Positions 23,026 through 32,967 of a stretch of 64,000 nt of DNA are shown here, piece after piece. Under the pieces are notes generated by a model. The model was not told the DNA's origin and ran no database searches. It was given only the letters and a program-made list of their open reading frames with translations. Where the stretch lies: NCBI GenBank assembly GCA_026210745.1, contig CP110631.1:2108001-2172000 (forward strand), read 5' to 3'. The position numbers were made by a program, and so were the translations under genes. Within the stretch, counting starts at the first letter, position 1; every line of letters starts with the position of its first letter. This DNA comes from Exobasidium rhododendri. Lineage: Eukaryota; Basidiomycota; Exobasidiomycetes; Exobasidiales; Exobasidiaceae.

Positions 23026-23607
23026 TCACCACTTTGTCTCTGGATTCTGGATGAACTCTTCATAATCCGGCCAGTGGAAAAGGCTCAATTCAGCTTCATT
23101 CTCCAGACCCACCTCTTGTAACGTCTTTTCTCCTTCTCTCAGCACCCAATCTGGATGATCCAAGTTGACTATTAGGTTCGTCGTCTTTGCTCCATGAGCC
23201 CGCGTGTATATTTTGAGGGTGTCTGCGGTGGTGGTGAGTATAGTAAATTTGAGCTTGAGGGTGAATGTGACTATTTACACCTCTGGAGGGAACAACAACA
23301 TACCAAACTTATCCACCCAGCTTCGGAAAGGCTTGAATACGGGACTTTTCCTGACTTCCTCCTGACAGATGGCTCTGAGCTGATCAACGGTGGTGGTAGT
23401 CAGGTCGACATGCTTCAACACAAATGCCTTCATCGATCTGTATGCGAAACTCTTGATGATCCGAATCGTTATGACTGCATCTGTGACTGGTCTTGAAAAA
23501 TTCGTTTCTACGCTATGGCCCTCCTCTGCATCAGAGACGAGCTGAAATCGGTAGAAACCGCCTGGTCCTTTCTCCACTTTCCTTCCTTCATCAGCAGCGT
23601 CGAGCAT
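23026..23607 (-). CDS. UPF0538 / C2orf76-family protein
   Basis: Conserved eukaryotic protein of unknown function, 166 residues in two exons: 23304-23607 and 23026-23222. The 81-bp intron (GTATGT...CCGCAG) splits a codon, and joining gives continuous family sequence. The N-terminal part has VITIRIIKSFAYRSMKAFVL and HVDLTTTTVDQL. The second exon, too short to stand out as an ORF, continues with TLKIYTRAHGAKTTNLIVNL, then LDHPDWVL and a charged end finishing NPETKW. Length and order fit the family (about 125-170 residues). The ATG at 23607 is the first in frame after the upstream gap. No catalytic motif is known for the family, so no role is assigned. Confidence 0.85.
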
Positions 23608-24052
23608 GCTGGTGCTTAGTATTCTCTTTGGATCCTACCTCCGTACCGGTCAATCGCTCCTAGATTTCTCTTTTCCCCCTCTATGAGCTAAATAATTTAT
23701 TAAGCTCTACAACAAATATATATCAGGGTAAAGCCCCCGGTCTCGCGTGGCAAAGGAAAGCCGGACGCGCTTCGCTCCATGCGCGCCCGCCAATTATATG
23801 AAGGGCGCATCTGTAGTGGCCCAATGTACTGTATAGATATCTAGATACATTACTGGGCCTTTGGAGAAACAGAACATTATTCAAAGGTGGAAGAGAAAAA
23901 ATAAGGATTCTGTATTTGGAGCCGGATCGATCATCGGTCAGAACCATCACCTTTCTATTTCTCCCATACTCGCTTGTCTTTGCCACTCGCATCCCTCTTT
24001 TCTCCCTTCTTCAGTACACCTACTCGTAAAGAAGCGAAGTTATAGCCTACGT
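23608..24052. other. Divergent promoter between the UPF0538 gene and eIF1
   Basis: A 445-bp region shared by the two divergent genes. It contains an AT-rich stretch (about 23,685-23,725) and pyrimidine-rich leader sequence before the eIF1 ATG. No further gene is visible. Confidence 0.5.
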
Positions 24053-24731
24053 ATGAACATTCAAAACCTCTCTAGCTACGGTGAGTATAAAGGGATCGAA
24101 AGGCGTCTTTGAGAGCCTCTCGCGCGAGGGTAGAGCGCGCATGGCGCCCACACACCGAGGATTGCATGGTGTTTCACACTTTCCATCAGTACATTTGCTG
24201 AAAACTCCCGTCCCATGCAGACCCTTTTGCGGACACGGGTGAAGAAGGCAATCACACCGCAGATCAGAAAAGTGCAGACGTTGAAAAGAAGGTGAAAGTA
24301 CAGCAACAAAATTACATCCATATTCGTATTCAACAAAGAAACGGTCGAAAGACACTTACCACCCTACAAGGTCTTCCAAAAGGTGAGTGGGGAATGCAGT
24401 TGATTGGGGCGCATGCGAATGGATTGGAGCAGGATTGTGACGCAAGTCTTTTTCCAGAGTATGACCAGAAGAAGATCTTAAAGGCCTTTAAGAAGGAATT
24501 TGCATGCAACGGGACAATTGTCGACGACGAGGAGTTGGGCCAGGTAATCCAGCTTCAAGGTGATCAGCGACAAAAGATCTCGGCTTTCCTGTGAGTACCT
24601 CGTACTGGATGGAGGAAAGAAGTTCTGTGCATGACTTCAATTGCTCACCCGAAATCGCCTGCACAATGTTTTCACAATCCAGCATCGAGGAGGGCATCAA
24701 CAAGACCGACGTCAAGGTGCACGGTTTCTAA
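24053..24731 (+). CDS. SUI1: Translation initiation factor eIF1 (SUI1)
   Basis: Small ribosomal-subunit factor that enforces start-codon choice, 123 residues. Four exons join in phase: 24053-24080, 24221-24382, 24458-24590 and 24683-24731 (introns 140, 75 and 92 bp). Exon 1 is 28 bp and gives MNIQNLSSY. Exon 2 opens DPFADTGEEG and carries the signature YIHIRIQQRNGRKTLTTLQG. Exon 3 gives YDQKKILKAFKKEFACNG and the invariant IQLQGDQRQKI. Exon 4 ends with DVKVHGF, matching the family's ...HGF terminus. The order and both termini agree with yeast SUI1, which is why this four-exon model is preferred over the single longer ORF through exon 2. Confidence 0.95.
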
Positions 24732-25872
24732 AAAGTTCAACGTGGACTAAGAAAGGTTGAAGGCGGTGATGCGGCGGTGTTGTGCAATGGCAAAAGCGCG
24801 AGCGATGGCAGGCAAGGGGAACGAGGACGTGGAAGGGAGGGCGACAGGCTTGATGGAGGAATTACCGGACAAATCAGACACCCACGTTCTCGAAGATGTT
24901 GTCGCTTCAGATTTGCCTGCAGTTTCGAAGGACTGCCTCCCATGTGAAGATGGATGTAGAAGAGCTTGGACAAGAAGGCGACGACGACGGCGAGAGCTGT
25001 CTCTTTCTGCCACTTTTACCTACAGAACATCGTTCCACGGGCTCCCAATTCCTACTGCGGTTCCTGTAAATCATTTGCGCATTTCCACTCTCCCCATCAT
25101 CATTTCACTCTTTCAGTTATATACATACGTTCCGAATTGTGGTGCGCTCCTTCCTTTGCGCCCGATTCTGCTCGACTAGACCTTCCTGAACATGCTGATA
25201 CTTCTGTATGGTACTCTGTGACGAGACTCGTTGCGTTCTTATTGACAGTCCGCAGAACAGTCTTGAATTCTTCCAGTGCCAGAATAGAAATTTAAATGCT
25301 GTTTCTATGAGCGTTCGCTGCCATAGAATACCGCACGCAAGCACGCACGCACGCCTCCCTTGAACCCCTTATTGCAGCTACAAGAGCCTTGTCACAGACT
25401 TCTCGCTACCAGTGTATTCAAACGGGCGCGATGATTTGTATTGGAGATTAAAAAAGTTCGACAAAGAGACTGTATACACACATGTACAATGAAGAAACTT
25501 TCTCTCGTTTGGGGGGGAGGGAACTATAGATACAATATTCAACGTTATCTCTACTTAGTCGACAAGACTTGGCCATCCAATACTTTTGATCCGCGACCCT
25601 CCACCCGGATGCCAGCCAAAAATCAACGGACCTCGGCAGTATCTAATAATACGAAGTCCCTTCCTTGTATTTGATTTGTCGCCTACCCTCTTCGGTTCCT
25701 CTTTCCCTTTTCTTTCCTTTTTTTCACTCAAAGGTTATTAGTAGTAGTACCCTTGTGGATTATCTAGATCGGTCCTTCCTATCTTGCGTCTGAGAGGCAG
25801 AGATACGTCCTTCTTCGCTTCTCTTTTCCTTCATAACCAAAAACATTACTTCCCGTACATCTACACACAACG
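24732..25872. other. Intergenic, 1.1 kb; possible minus-strand spliced ORF
   Basis: Follows eIF1 and precedes the transketolase gene, including its pyrimidine-rich leader. On minus, 24747-25022 is open and rich in Ser/Arg. It could splice in phase from a frame at about 25,131-25,344 (donor GTATGT) through an acceptor TTCTGTAG, but the predicted protein resembles nothing I know. An ACGC-type short repeat lies near 25,335-25,355. Confidence 0.3.
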
Positions 25873-28007
25873 ATGCCATCACTCAGAGACTTTGACCTTA
25901 AAACATTCGGAGGTATTCCTCTTGACAAGTATGCACCTGTTCCAGGTCTTACGCTCGGCACCAAGAGTCTCAACGCTGAGCAAAAGAAAGCGCTCTTGTT
26001 CAACATTGCCTTGATGAGAGACTCCATCGTCTTCTTTACTGCCACTGGTGCAGCCACTGGTGTATCTGGACACACTGGAGGTCCATACGACATGGTGCCG
26101 GAAGCGGCTATCTTGCTTTCTCTATTTGAGAACGAAAAGACCAAGTTTGTACCAACGTTGTTCGACGAAGCTGGTCACCGATCTGCTTTGGTCTACTTGC
26201 GAGCTGCTCTTGACGGACACCTTAAAGCCTCTGACTTGCTCAAGTGAGTACACCTTGATCGGAATTACGTTTTAATCTTGCCTGCCTTCTTGCTGATGTG
26301 GTCACTGGATCGACCTTTCACAGCTACCGACGAGCACACAAGGAAGGTGGCCCACCCGGCTTGCCCGGTCACCCCGAGCTTCGATTCACCCCCGGTGTCG
26401 AATTCAGCTCTGGACGACTCGGTCATCAATGGCCATTGACCAACGGTGTTGCCATGGCCAACCCCGACAAGATCACCATCATGCTCGGATCTGATGGCTC
26501 CCAACAAGAGGGTAACGACGCCGAAGCTGCTCGCTTGGCCGTCGCTCAACAGCTCAACATCAAATTGTTCATTGATGACAATGATGTCACCATTGCTGGT
26601 CACCCAAGTGAATACTTCAAAGGTTTCTCAGTAGAAAAGGTGAGTGGAAATTTTTCTGCTGGCCGGGCATACGATGAAAGGAGCAAAGTCCACTCATCGT
26701 GTCCCCTTTCCCTACTCTCTTTCTACGCATAGACACTCAAAGGACACGGTCTCCAAGTTTTCCACGCCAATGGTGAAGACATTGACTCTTTGTTCCCCGC
26801 TATGATGGAGACTTTGAATGCCAGTGGACCAAGTGCGTTGATCTCGAAGCGAAAGATGTGCCCTGGTATCAAGGGCCTCGAAGGAGAATGCCACGGTCAC
26901 GATGTCATTCCCGTCGCCACTGCCTGCGAGTACCTCCAAGAAAAGGGATACCCAGAAGCTATTGCAATCCTCAAGTCTCTCAAGCCCACGCCATCTCCTC
27001 TTAAGTTTATCGGTTCTTCCAAAGATAAGGGTGCCAACCGAAGCACGTTTGGTGAGGCCGTGAATGGAGTCTTGAACAAGTCCAGCAAGGAAGAGAACAA
27101 GAAGAAGATTATGGTCATTGACTCTGATTTGGCCGGGTCTACCGGTCTTGCTGCCATCAAGAAGGAGCATCCTGAAGTGTTCATCTCCTCTGGAATCTGC
27201 GAAAGAGGAAATTTCAGTGCTGCTGCTGGATTCGGTTCTTTCTTGCCCGATGGAGTGTACCGAACTGGTGTCTTCTCGACCTTCTCTGCCTTTTTGGAAA
27301 TGTGCATTTCCGAAATCACTATGGCACGTCTCAACTACGCAAACGTCCTCTGCCACTTTTCACACTCTGGATGCGATGAAATGGCCGACAACACTTGTCA
27401 TTTTGGATTGAACAATCTTTTTGCTGACAACGGTCTCCCCGATGCCTACACTACTCGATTGTACTTCCCCGCCGACCCTCAACAGATGACGTCTTGCGTC
27501 GAGAGAGTTCTGTTCGAAGAAGGACTTCGATTCATCTTTTCGACTCGAGCAAAGGTTCCTTGGATCACCAAGGAGAACAGTGAAGAGCGATTCTACGGCC
27601 CAGACTACAAGTTTATCCCTGGAAAGGATGAATACATCCGAAAGGGTAAGGCTGGTGTCGTTATCACGTTCGGTGACTTGGTCTACCGAGCCGTCAGCGC
27701 CGTTGATGAGCTCCGAGCAGAGGGACACGACGTCGCTTTGGTTAACAAGAGCACACTCAATGTCATTGATGAAGAAGCCATCGCCGAGTACGGAAAGTTG
27801 CCCTTCGTCCTTGTGGTCGAATCGCTCAACGTCACTACCGGTCTTGGATCCAAATTCGGTACTTACTTGCTACAACGAGGTTTGACACCCAAATTTGCCT
27901 CCATTGGAGTGCACAAGGAAGGATCCGGTGGTCTCTGGGAGCAAATGCCATACCAAGGACTAGGAACTGATCACATCAAGGCGGCCGCCGAGAAGCTTTT
28001 GAAGTAG
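25873..28007 (+). CDS. Transketolase-family enzyme, divergent
   Basis: Thiamine-diphosphate enzyme of 653 residues in three exons (25873-26243, 26324-26639, 26733-28007; introns 80 and 93 bp, all phases consistent). Transketolases move two-carbon ketol units between sugar phosphates. The TPP-binding motif is GSDGSQQEGNDAEAA with downstream FIDDNDVTIAG. A substrate-channel His lies in ATGVSGHTGGPYDM, and the pyrimidine-binding half carries GICERGNFSAAAGFG. The N-terminus and several loops differ from classical fungal TKL1, for example FVPTLFDEAGHRSALVYLRA where DRFVLSNGH-type sequence is usual. It may therefore belong to a divergent branch with other substrates. The dense CTC/GGT/AAG codon usage suggests high expression. 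Confidence 0.82.
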
Positions 28008-28698
28008 GAAGCTCTCCTTAGCGCGTGCAGCGATTAGATTGTTCACACGGCCCCCTTATTTTCCCCTCTCTCTTCCGTGGCCCCCCACTCCCTCAATCAT
28101 GATTCCACTAGTCTAATTGTCTTACAATTCTTCTTGATCCGGAATAGCGATTTCTTTCCCGTTCTCCCAGTTGTGCAATGTCTGAGTGCCGATTTCATCG
28201 TGATCGTTCTCCCAGCTTTAGGGTAGAAATGGCCGTTGCATGAGATTGGGGTGGATGAATGCGGCAGCGCGTCGAAAAAGGTAGCCGGGGCTGATGACAT
28301 TCACTGCCCATTGTTACCCACCTTAGCTCAAACCTAAAATCACACGTTGTCGGGTTGCAGACCCCTCGCCACACCCCTCCCTGCAAGGAGGCGACGCTAA
28401 ATTTTCCCATCCTTTTTCCGAATGCGAAAATGGACTCTTTGAGTATTTTCTCTTCGGTGAATCAACGTTGCGTAGTTTAAATTGTAGACAGAGAATGATT
28501 GCTTCTAGGTACAGCGGGAATAGCAGGACTATTTACTGTGGGAGTTGTGGTAGAAGGCAAACAGAACCACGAGCCCGTACTTCGATCCGAAAGAGGGGTG
28601 TGAACAGGACTGAAGCTGCCGCTCTCAGCCCGACCTCTCCTGCCCTCCTTTCTCAATCTTTCCCTCTCTGTCTCTTCTCTTCTTCGTCCAAAAACATC
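28008..28698. other. Intergenic, 690 bp
   Basis: Transketolase 3' region and promoter of the GAF-domain gene. The plus frame of the GAF gene stays open back to 28468, but no ATG occurs there before 28699 and the last 80 bases are pyrimidine-rich leader, so I treat it as noncoding. Nothing else is visible. Confidence 0.45.
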
Positions 28699-31600
28699 AT
28701 GAGTGCGAGTTCGATGTCAAGCGACTCGAGGATGAGCCAGTACGTTCTGCCTTCGCTGCTTCAAGCCGACGAAGACTTGGTGTCAGCGTCGGAATTCGAC
28801 AAGTGGTGGAAGCGGTCTTCTTCACGCCGTTCGAGTCATCAAAGCGAGGAGAGAGCAGTCAAGTCACCGACAAGTAGTCTGTCTCCCTCGAGTATCGGTC
28901 CACGAACGTCAAGTAGAGCAAATATCATATCATCGGCTTCCTCCTTTAGGTTGCCAGAGTCTACATCTTGGTCGAAAGTGGACGGCGTAGGAAGACTCTC
29001 GGGCAACAGCGAGACGAATTCGCCTTTACCTTCAGCGCCGATCCTTCAAAAGAGACAGAGCAGTCTAACACTAAGTGGCAACGGCAGATCGCGCAATAAT
29101 GTGGTATCTTTCAAGGAAGAGGATCTTTCTACGACAAGTAGCTCTGCTGCTCCCAGTCTTGCAATCTCGCTCTCCGGAACAGGTGCCAGATCAGACGACG
29201 AGGATGTTCTGTCATCTACTTTATCGGCCTTTGGAGCTGACTGGTACTGTTTGGACAGTCTCAATCGCAACACAAGTCTCAATCGAAGAGGGTCACAAGC
29301 TGCAGGTGCAGACCAATATGACACAAACAACATGACGTTTCGTAAGGATAGAAGTTTTCTCCCAATGTCACAAGACGATTCTCTATCAGAGAGTGGGGTC
29401 ACGAGAACGCACAAGAAGAGAGTGGTAATCGACACACCGAAGCAATTCCAAAGAAGCCCCAATAAAGTTGCTCGACTACTTGGTGAAGAGTATATCGGGT
29501 CGCACGGAGAGGATCTGCGTGGGCCAGCGGTCAACCAGAGCTCGCTCTCCTCTTCCTTGGCCTCAAAGTCAAGCGCTCTCAAAGGAATGCTGTACATAAA
29601 GGGTAAGATGAGGAAGGAAGAATATTTACCTGATCCACTGGAAAGTGAATGGGAAAAGGCGATTCGATTGGAAGAGGAGGATTTCATCGATGCAAAGAAG
29701 AAAAAGGAGGCTATGGCAAATACAATGAACCTCTTGAATCAATTCTCAGTGAAGAGGCAAGCGAGTTGGAGCAACAAAGCACCAGGAAAGAAGGTGACGT
29801 ACATTCGACATAGTGATCATAAGGGCGGGTTACGACCTCGTGAGGAAAACAGGAATATTAGAGAGGAGGCAGCTGCGACTGAGGAAATTTACCCAACGCC
29901 AGGACTGGTCGCGCACCCTCCTCGCTCTCGAACGATGCAGCAGCTACAATCAAGTCCTGTCTTTGATCTCAATCTCAACCCTTTTCCCCTACCACCATCA
30001 AACACGCGACAGCACACAGACGATTCGCTCACGCATCCAGTCCCACATCGACCGCAATCTCCGCACAGAAACATCGGCAGCACTCCTTCCAGCGGACGGA
30101 GGTGTAGCGGATTGGTAAGGGGCAGTTCAAGTAGCAGCCTTGCTGATGGATGTGTAGTACATGCAACGAATGATGGCGGCGGCAACAACAAAGACAACTT
30201 TTCACGACACTCTAGCACTCCCTCTGATCTCTCATCTGCCTCCGACTCCATCATGTCTACTCCAGATATGAAGTCAGTGTTGCCTCTTACAGGTAGAAAA
30301 TTGCGAAAGTCAAACTCTATCGATGCGCTCACCTCCATGTTGCAGCCGCTGCAAATGAACGCATTGCATGTGCAGGGAGTGAAGCAACAGTATGACGACG
30401 AAGAAATGACGTCCTTTGCAAACTTTGGCTATTCACCGTCTCATTCTGACGACGAAGAAGATATCCAAAGAGTCGAGGAACAATTATTTCAGCCACAGGT
30501 AGTCACCGTTGACAACGCCCAATCCATGCAATCGTTGGCCAAGATCCATCAACAATTACGGAAACAGATTGAACAGGAACGTCTTGCAGCCAAAGGACTA
30601 CCTTCGCCTTTCGATTCTGCAGTCACCAGTGTTCTGCCGACGCCTGATCATCTGAGTCGATTTCCATCTGTGGCGACTATGATTACTCCTCACTCTCCTG
30701 AGCAAACAAGAAGAAGACTGTCAATTGGTGACAGTGTACAGCACCTTCCTCCACTAACCTCCCTCTATGAGGAGTGTTGGAGAGTAAATCATGAAAACCA
30801 AGTCTCACCCTGGAAGAGCGAACACGAGAGGAGCAAACTTCTGTCCAGTATCTCGCCTCGAGAAGTGATCCCCAAGGGCTGGATTGCATATATGAGAGCA
30901 TACGCTGAGGGTGACATAGATCTCAACAATCCACCGGCTCCTAGAAACGCACTGCTACTCGACAAGGTGGCTCCCAGAACTTCTTTAAGCGATTCACTTG
31001 CGGCTAAAGTCTTTACTGAGAATCCTCATGACTTGCAAAACTCGCCACTCCACCCCAAACGAAATTTGGCCGTCTTCTTTCCAGAACAAGAATACAATGT
31101 GCTCCCGAGCCTCCCTTCTACTCCTCCGCTTCTTCAAGATATACTAGAGAGCGTGTCTAGTCCTCCGATCGCTGAGTGCAAGAATGGCTCCAGTGTCGTT
31201 CATGGCAAGATAGGCATCACTAAGGACGATGGAGAAGATCTTCGAACAGAAGCTAGTACACTGACAGAATTAGGCGGAATGGGCAATATTCGAGCGCCAC
31301 AACCGACCTGGGAAACAGAAAGGAACGCTTCAGCGAAGGAGTATGTTGACCTCTTTCATGAAGCCCGACGCAACTCTATCTTGACAGTGTTGGTGGAAGA
31401 CTTGGCCGACCAATTGGAGGTGAATTACGCTAGTATTCAGCTCTTGGTGGGTGAGGAAAGACTGTTGCTGGCTACTTGCGGCCAAGAAGAAGTCTCTCGC
31501 GTCAGTTCCGACAACTTTTCCACTCCCAGGTTGGATTCGTTTGATTTCACACTGGAGGAGAAGAGGAGTACTACCCCTTCGAAGGAAAATATCTTAGACT

Positions 31601-32967
31601 TCCATACCATTTTAGTCCGGGATGGAAACCCGCTTCTCATACCAGAACTCTCAGACGACTGGCGTTTCCACAGTCGAGAGGATGATAGGATGCACTTTTA
31701 CGCTGGTGCGAGCATCTTTTCCAGTGATTCAGCGCTTCCGATTGGTACGATCAGTGTTATGCACCATCAGAGTAAAGTACTACGTCGAGAGCAGTTGGAT
31801 GACTTGATGGAGGCTGCTAGGGCTGTAGAAAGAGAGCTCACAGTGATCAAGGGTAGAGCACTACGACAAAAATTACATGACATGGACGAGAGCATTTCGA
31901 CGTGGTCCAAAGCCCTCGACGATCGACCACACTTTCAGTCAACATCCACGCCTCCCATGTCCTCGCCTCCCTTGCACGCATCCCGTCTGGCAGAAAGGAG
32001 AATAGCCCGTAAACCGGTACCCATCGACACTGAGTTGTGTAGTTTTGCCCCACACGAGCCAAACACTACGTCGACTCATTTGTCCAGTGCTCTTGCTATC
32101 ATTGCCAAGACGTTGCAAGTGGAGTTGGTGTATGTAGCCCAAGTTGGATCTCTCCCTCTGGATTGCAGTATAAAGGCGATGAGGGAAGAGGGTCTGATCA
32201 AAGTCGGCAATTTACGGCCTAACCCTGTCATGCATTTGCGTGCACTTGCTGCAAGTAAAGGTGGACTACGCTTCGACAATGATCAAGACAAAGTCCGACA
32301 GCTACTCGGTGAAGAAATGCCTTTGGAAGGGGATGAAATGTCTCCCTTTGAAAGCGCCCTCGTTGCAGGATGTGGATCCAAGGAGCATGGAGGAGGAGAT
32401 TACAAAGCGACAGAGGGTTGGGTCTTGGCTGTGGCAAGCCGTGGCAAAGTCCGCTTACATGCAGAGACTGGCATCTATCTGAGGAAGTTTGCTGCCGTCA
32501 TCCGACCATTACTTTTGCGGGAATCTCCAAAGCATCTGGTCGATCTCGCAAACAGTCATGTAATAAACAAGAACAGCGCGGAAGTTGCTTCTTTATCTCC
32601 TTGCGAGTTGTCTCCAGCTTCTCCCTTTCATTCCTTACTTCTCGCAGCAAAGTCCAGTCCATCTTCGCAATACTCTCTTCTAGACGACAGAAGAGGATCC
32701 CTACTGCAGGGCAATAAGAAGAAAATTCCTCTTGCTTCGCCTCCTCCAAATTCACCTTTACCACTCTTGCCAGGGACACCTCCTTCTGCTCTCCGACCTA
32801 ACATGCCGCTTCGCAGAGGAAGAGGGATGTCCGATCCTCGAAGCTCAGGATTAGGCCTTGACGGAATTGCTGGTGCTTACAATAACCAACTCGACAGACA
32901 GAGTGGTCGCTTCAGACGAGGGACTGTCGGAGCACAGACATCAGCGTTAGGGCTTGCTTTGCCTTGA
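28699..32967 (+). CDS. Large GAF-domain protein of unknown function
   Basis: A single-exon gene of about 1,422 residues starting at ATG 28699 (MSASSMSSDSRMSQYVLP). The first 850 residues are Ser-rich and mostly disordered, with scattered basic motifs. A GAF-like domain spans about 880-1050: EYVDLFHEARRNSILTVLVE, ASIQLLVGEERLLLA, a central HTILVRDGNPLLIPELSDDW and GTISVMHHQSKVL. A second, weaker GAF-like fold may occupy 1124-1310 (SALAIIAKTLQVELVYVAQV, LAVASRGKVRLHAETGIYL). The C-terminus is Pro/Arg-rich. GAF domains bind small ligands or mediate dimer contacts. No catalytic partner domain (kinase, cyclase, phosphodiesterase) is present, so I assign no function beyond a scaffold or sensor possibility. 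Confidence 0.65.
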   Translation: MSASSMSSDSRMSQYVLPSLLQADEDLVSASEFDKWWKRSSSRRSSHQSEERAVKSPTSSLSPSSIGPRTSSRANIISSASSFRLPESTSWSKVDGVGRLSGNSETNSPLPSAPILQKRQSSLTLSGNGRSRNNVVSFKEEDLSTTSSSAAPSLAISLSGTGARSDDEDVLSSTLSAFGADWYCLDSLNRNTSLNRRGSQAAGADQYDTNNMTFRKDRSFLPMSQDDSLSESGVTRTHKKRVVIDTPKQFQRSPNKVARLLGEEYIGSHGEDLRGPAVNQSSLSSSLASKSSALKGMLYIKGKMRKEEYLPDPLESEWEKAIRLEEEDFIDAKKKKEAMANTMNLLNQFSVKRQASWSNKAPGKKVTYIRHSDHKGGLRPREENRNIREEAAATEEIYPTPGLVAHPPRSRTMQQLQSSPVFDLNLNPFPLPPSNTRQHTDDSLTHPVPHRPQSPHRNIGSTPSSGRRCSGLVRGSSSSSLADGCVVHATNDGGGNNKDNFSRHSSTPSDLSSASDSIMSTPDMKSVLPLTGRKLRKSNSIDALTSMLQPLQMNALHVQGVKQQYDDEEMTSFANFGYSPSHSDDEEDIQRVEEQLFQPQVVTVDNAQSMQSLAKIHQQLRKQIEQERLAAKGLPSPFDSAVTSVLPTPDHLSRFPSVATMITPHSPEQTRRRLSIGDSVQHLPPLTSLYEECWRVNHENQVSPWKSEHERSKLLSSISPREVIPKGWIAYMRAYAEGDIDLNNPPAPRNALLLDKVAPRTSLSDSLAAKVFTENPHDLQNSPLHPKRNLAVFFPEQEYNVLPSLPSTPPLLQDILESVSSPPIAECKNGSSVVHGKIGITKDDGEDLRTEASTLTELGGMGNIRAPQPTWETERNASAKEYVDLFHEARRNSILTVLVEDLADQLEVNYASIQLLVGEERLLLATCGQEEVSRVSSDNFSTPRLDSFDFTLEEKRSTTPSKENILDFHTILVRDGNPLLIPELSDDWRFHSREDDRMHFYAGASIFSSDSALPIGTISVMHHQSKVLRREQLDDLMEAARAVERELTVIKGRALRQKLHDMDESISTWSKALDDRPHFQSTSTPPMSSPPLHASRLAERRIARKPVPIDTELCSFAPHEPNTTSTHLSSALAIIAKTLQVELVYVAQVGSLPLDCSIKAMREEGLIKVGNLRPNPVMHLRALAASKGGLRFDNDQDKVRQLLGEEMPLEGDEMSPFESALVAGCGSKEHGGGDYKATEGWVLAVASRGKVRLHAETGIYLRKFAAVIRPLLLRESPKHLVDLANSHVINKNSAEVASLSPCELSPASPFHSLLLAAKSSPSSQYSLLDDRRGSLLQGNKKKIPLASPPPNSPLPLLPGTPPSALRPNMPLRRGRGMSDPRSSGLGLDGIAGAYNNQLDRQSGRFRRGTVGAQTSALGLALP

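Noticed and set aside
26712-27356. 214-codon minus-strand frame inside the transketolase gene
   Set aside because: Shadow of the conserved plus-strand enzyme.
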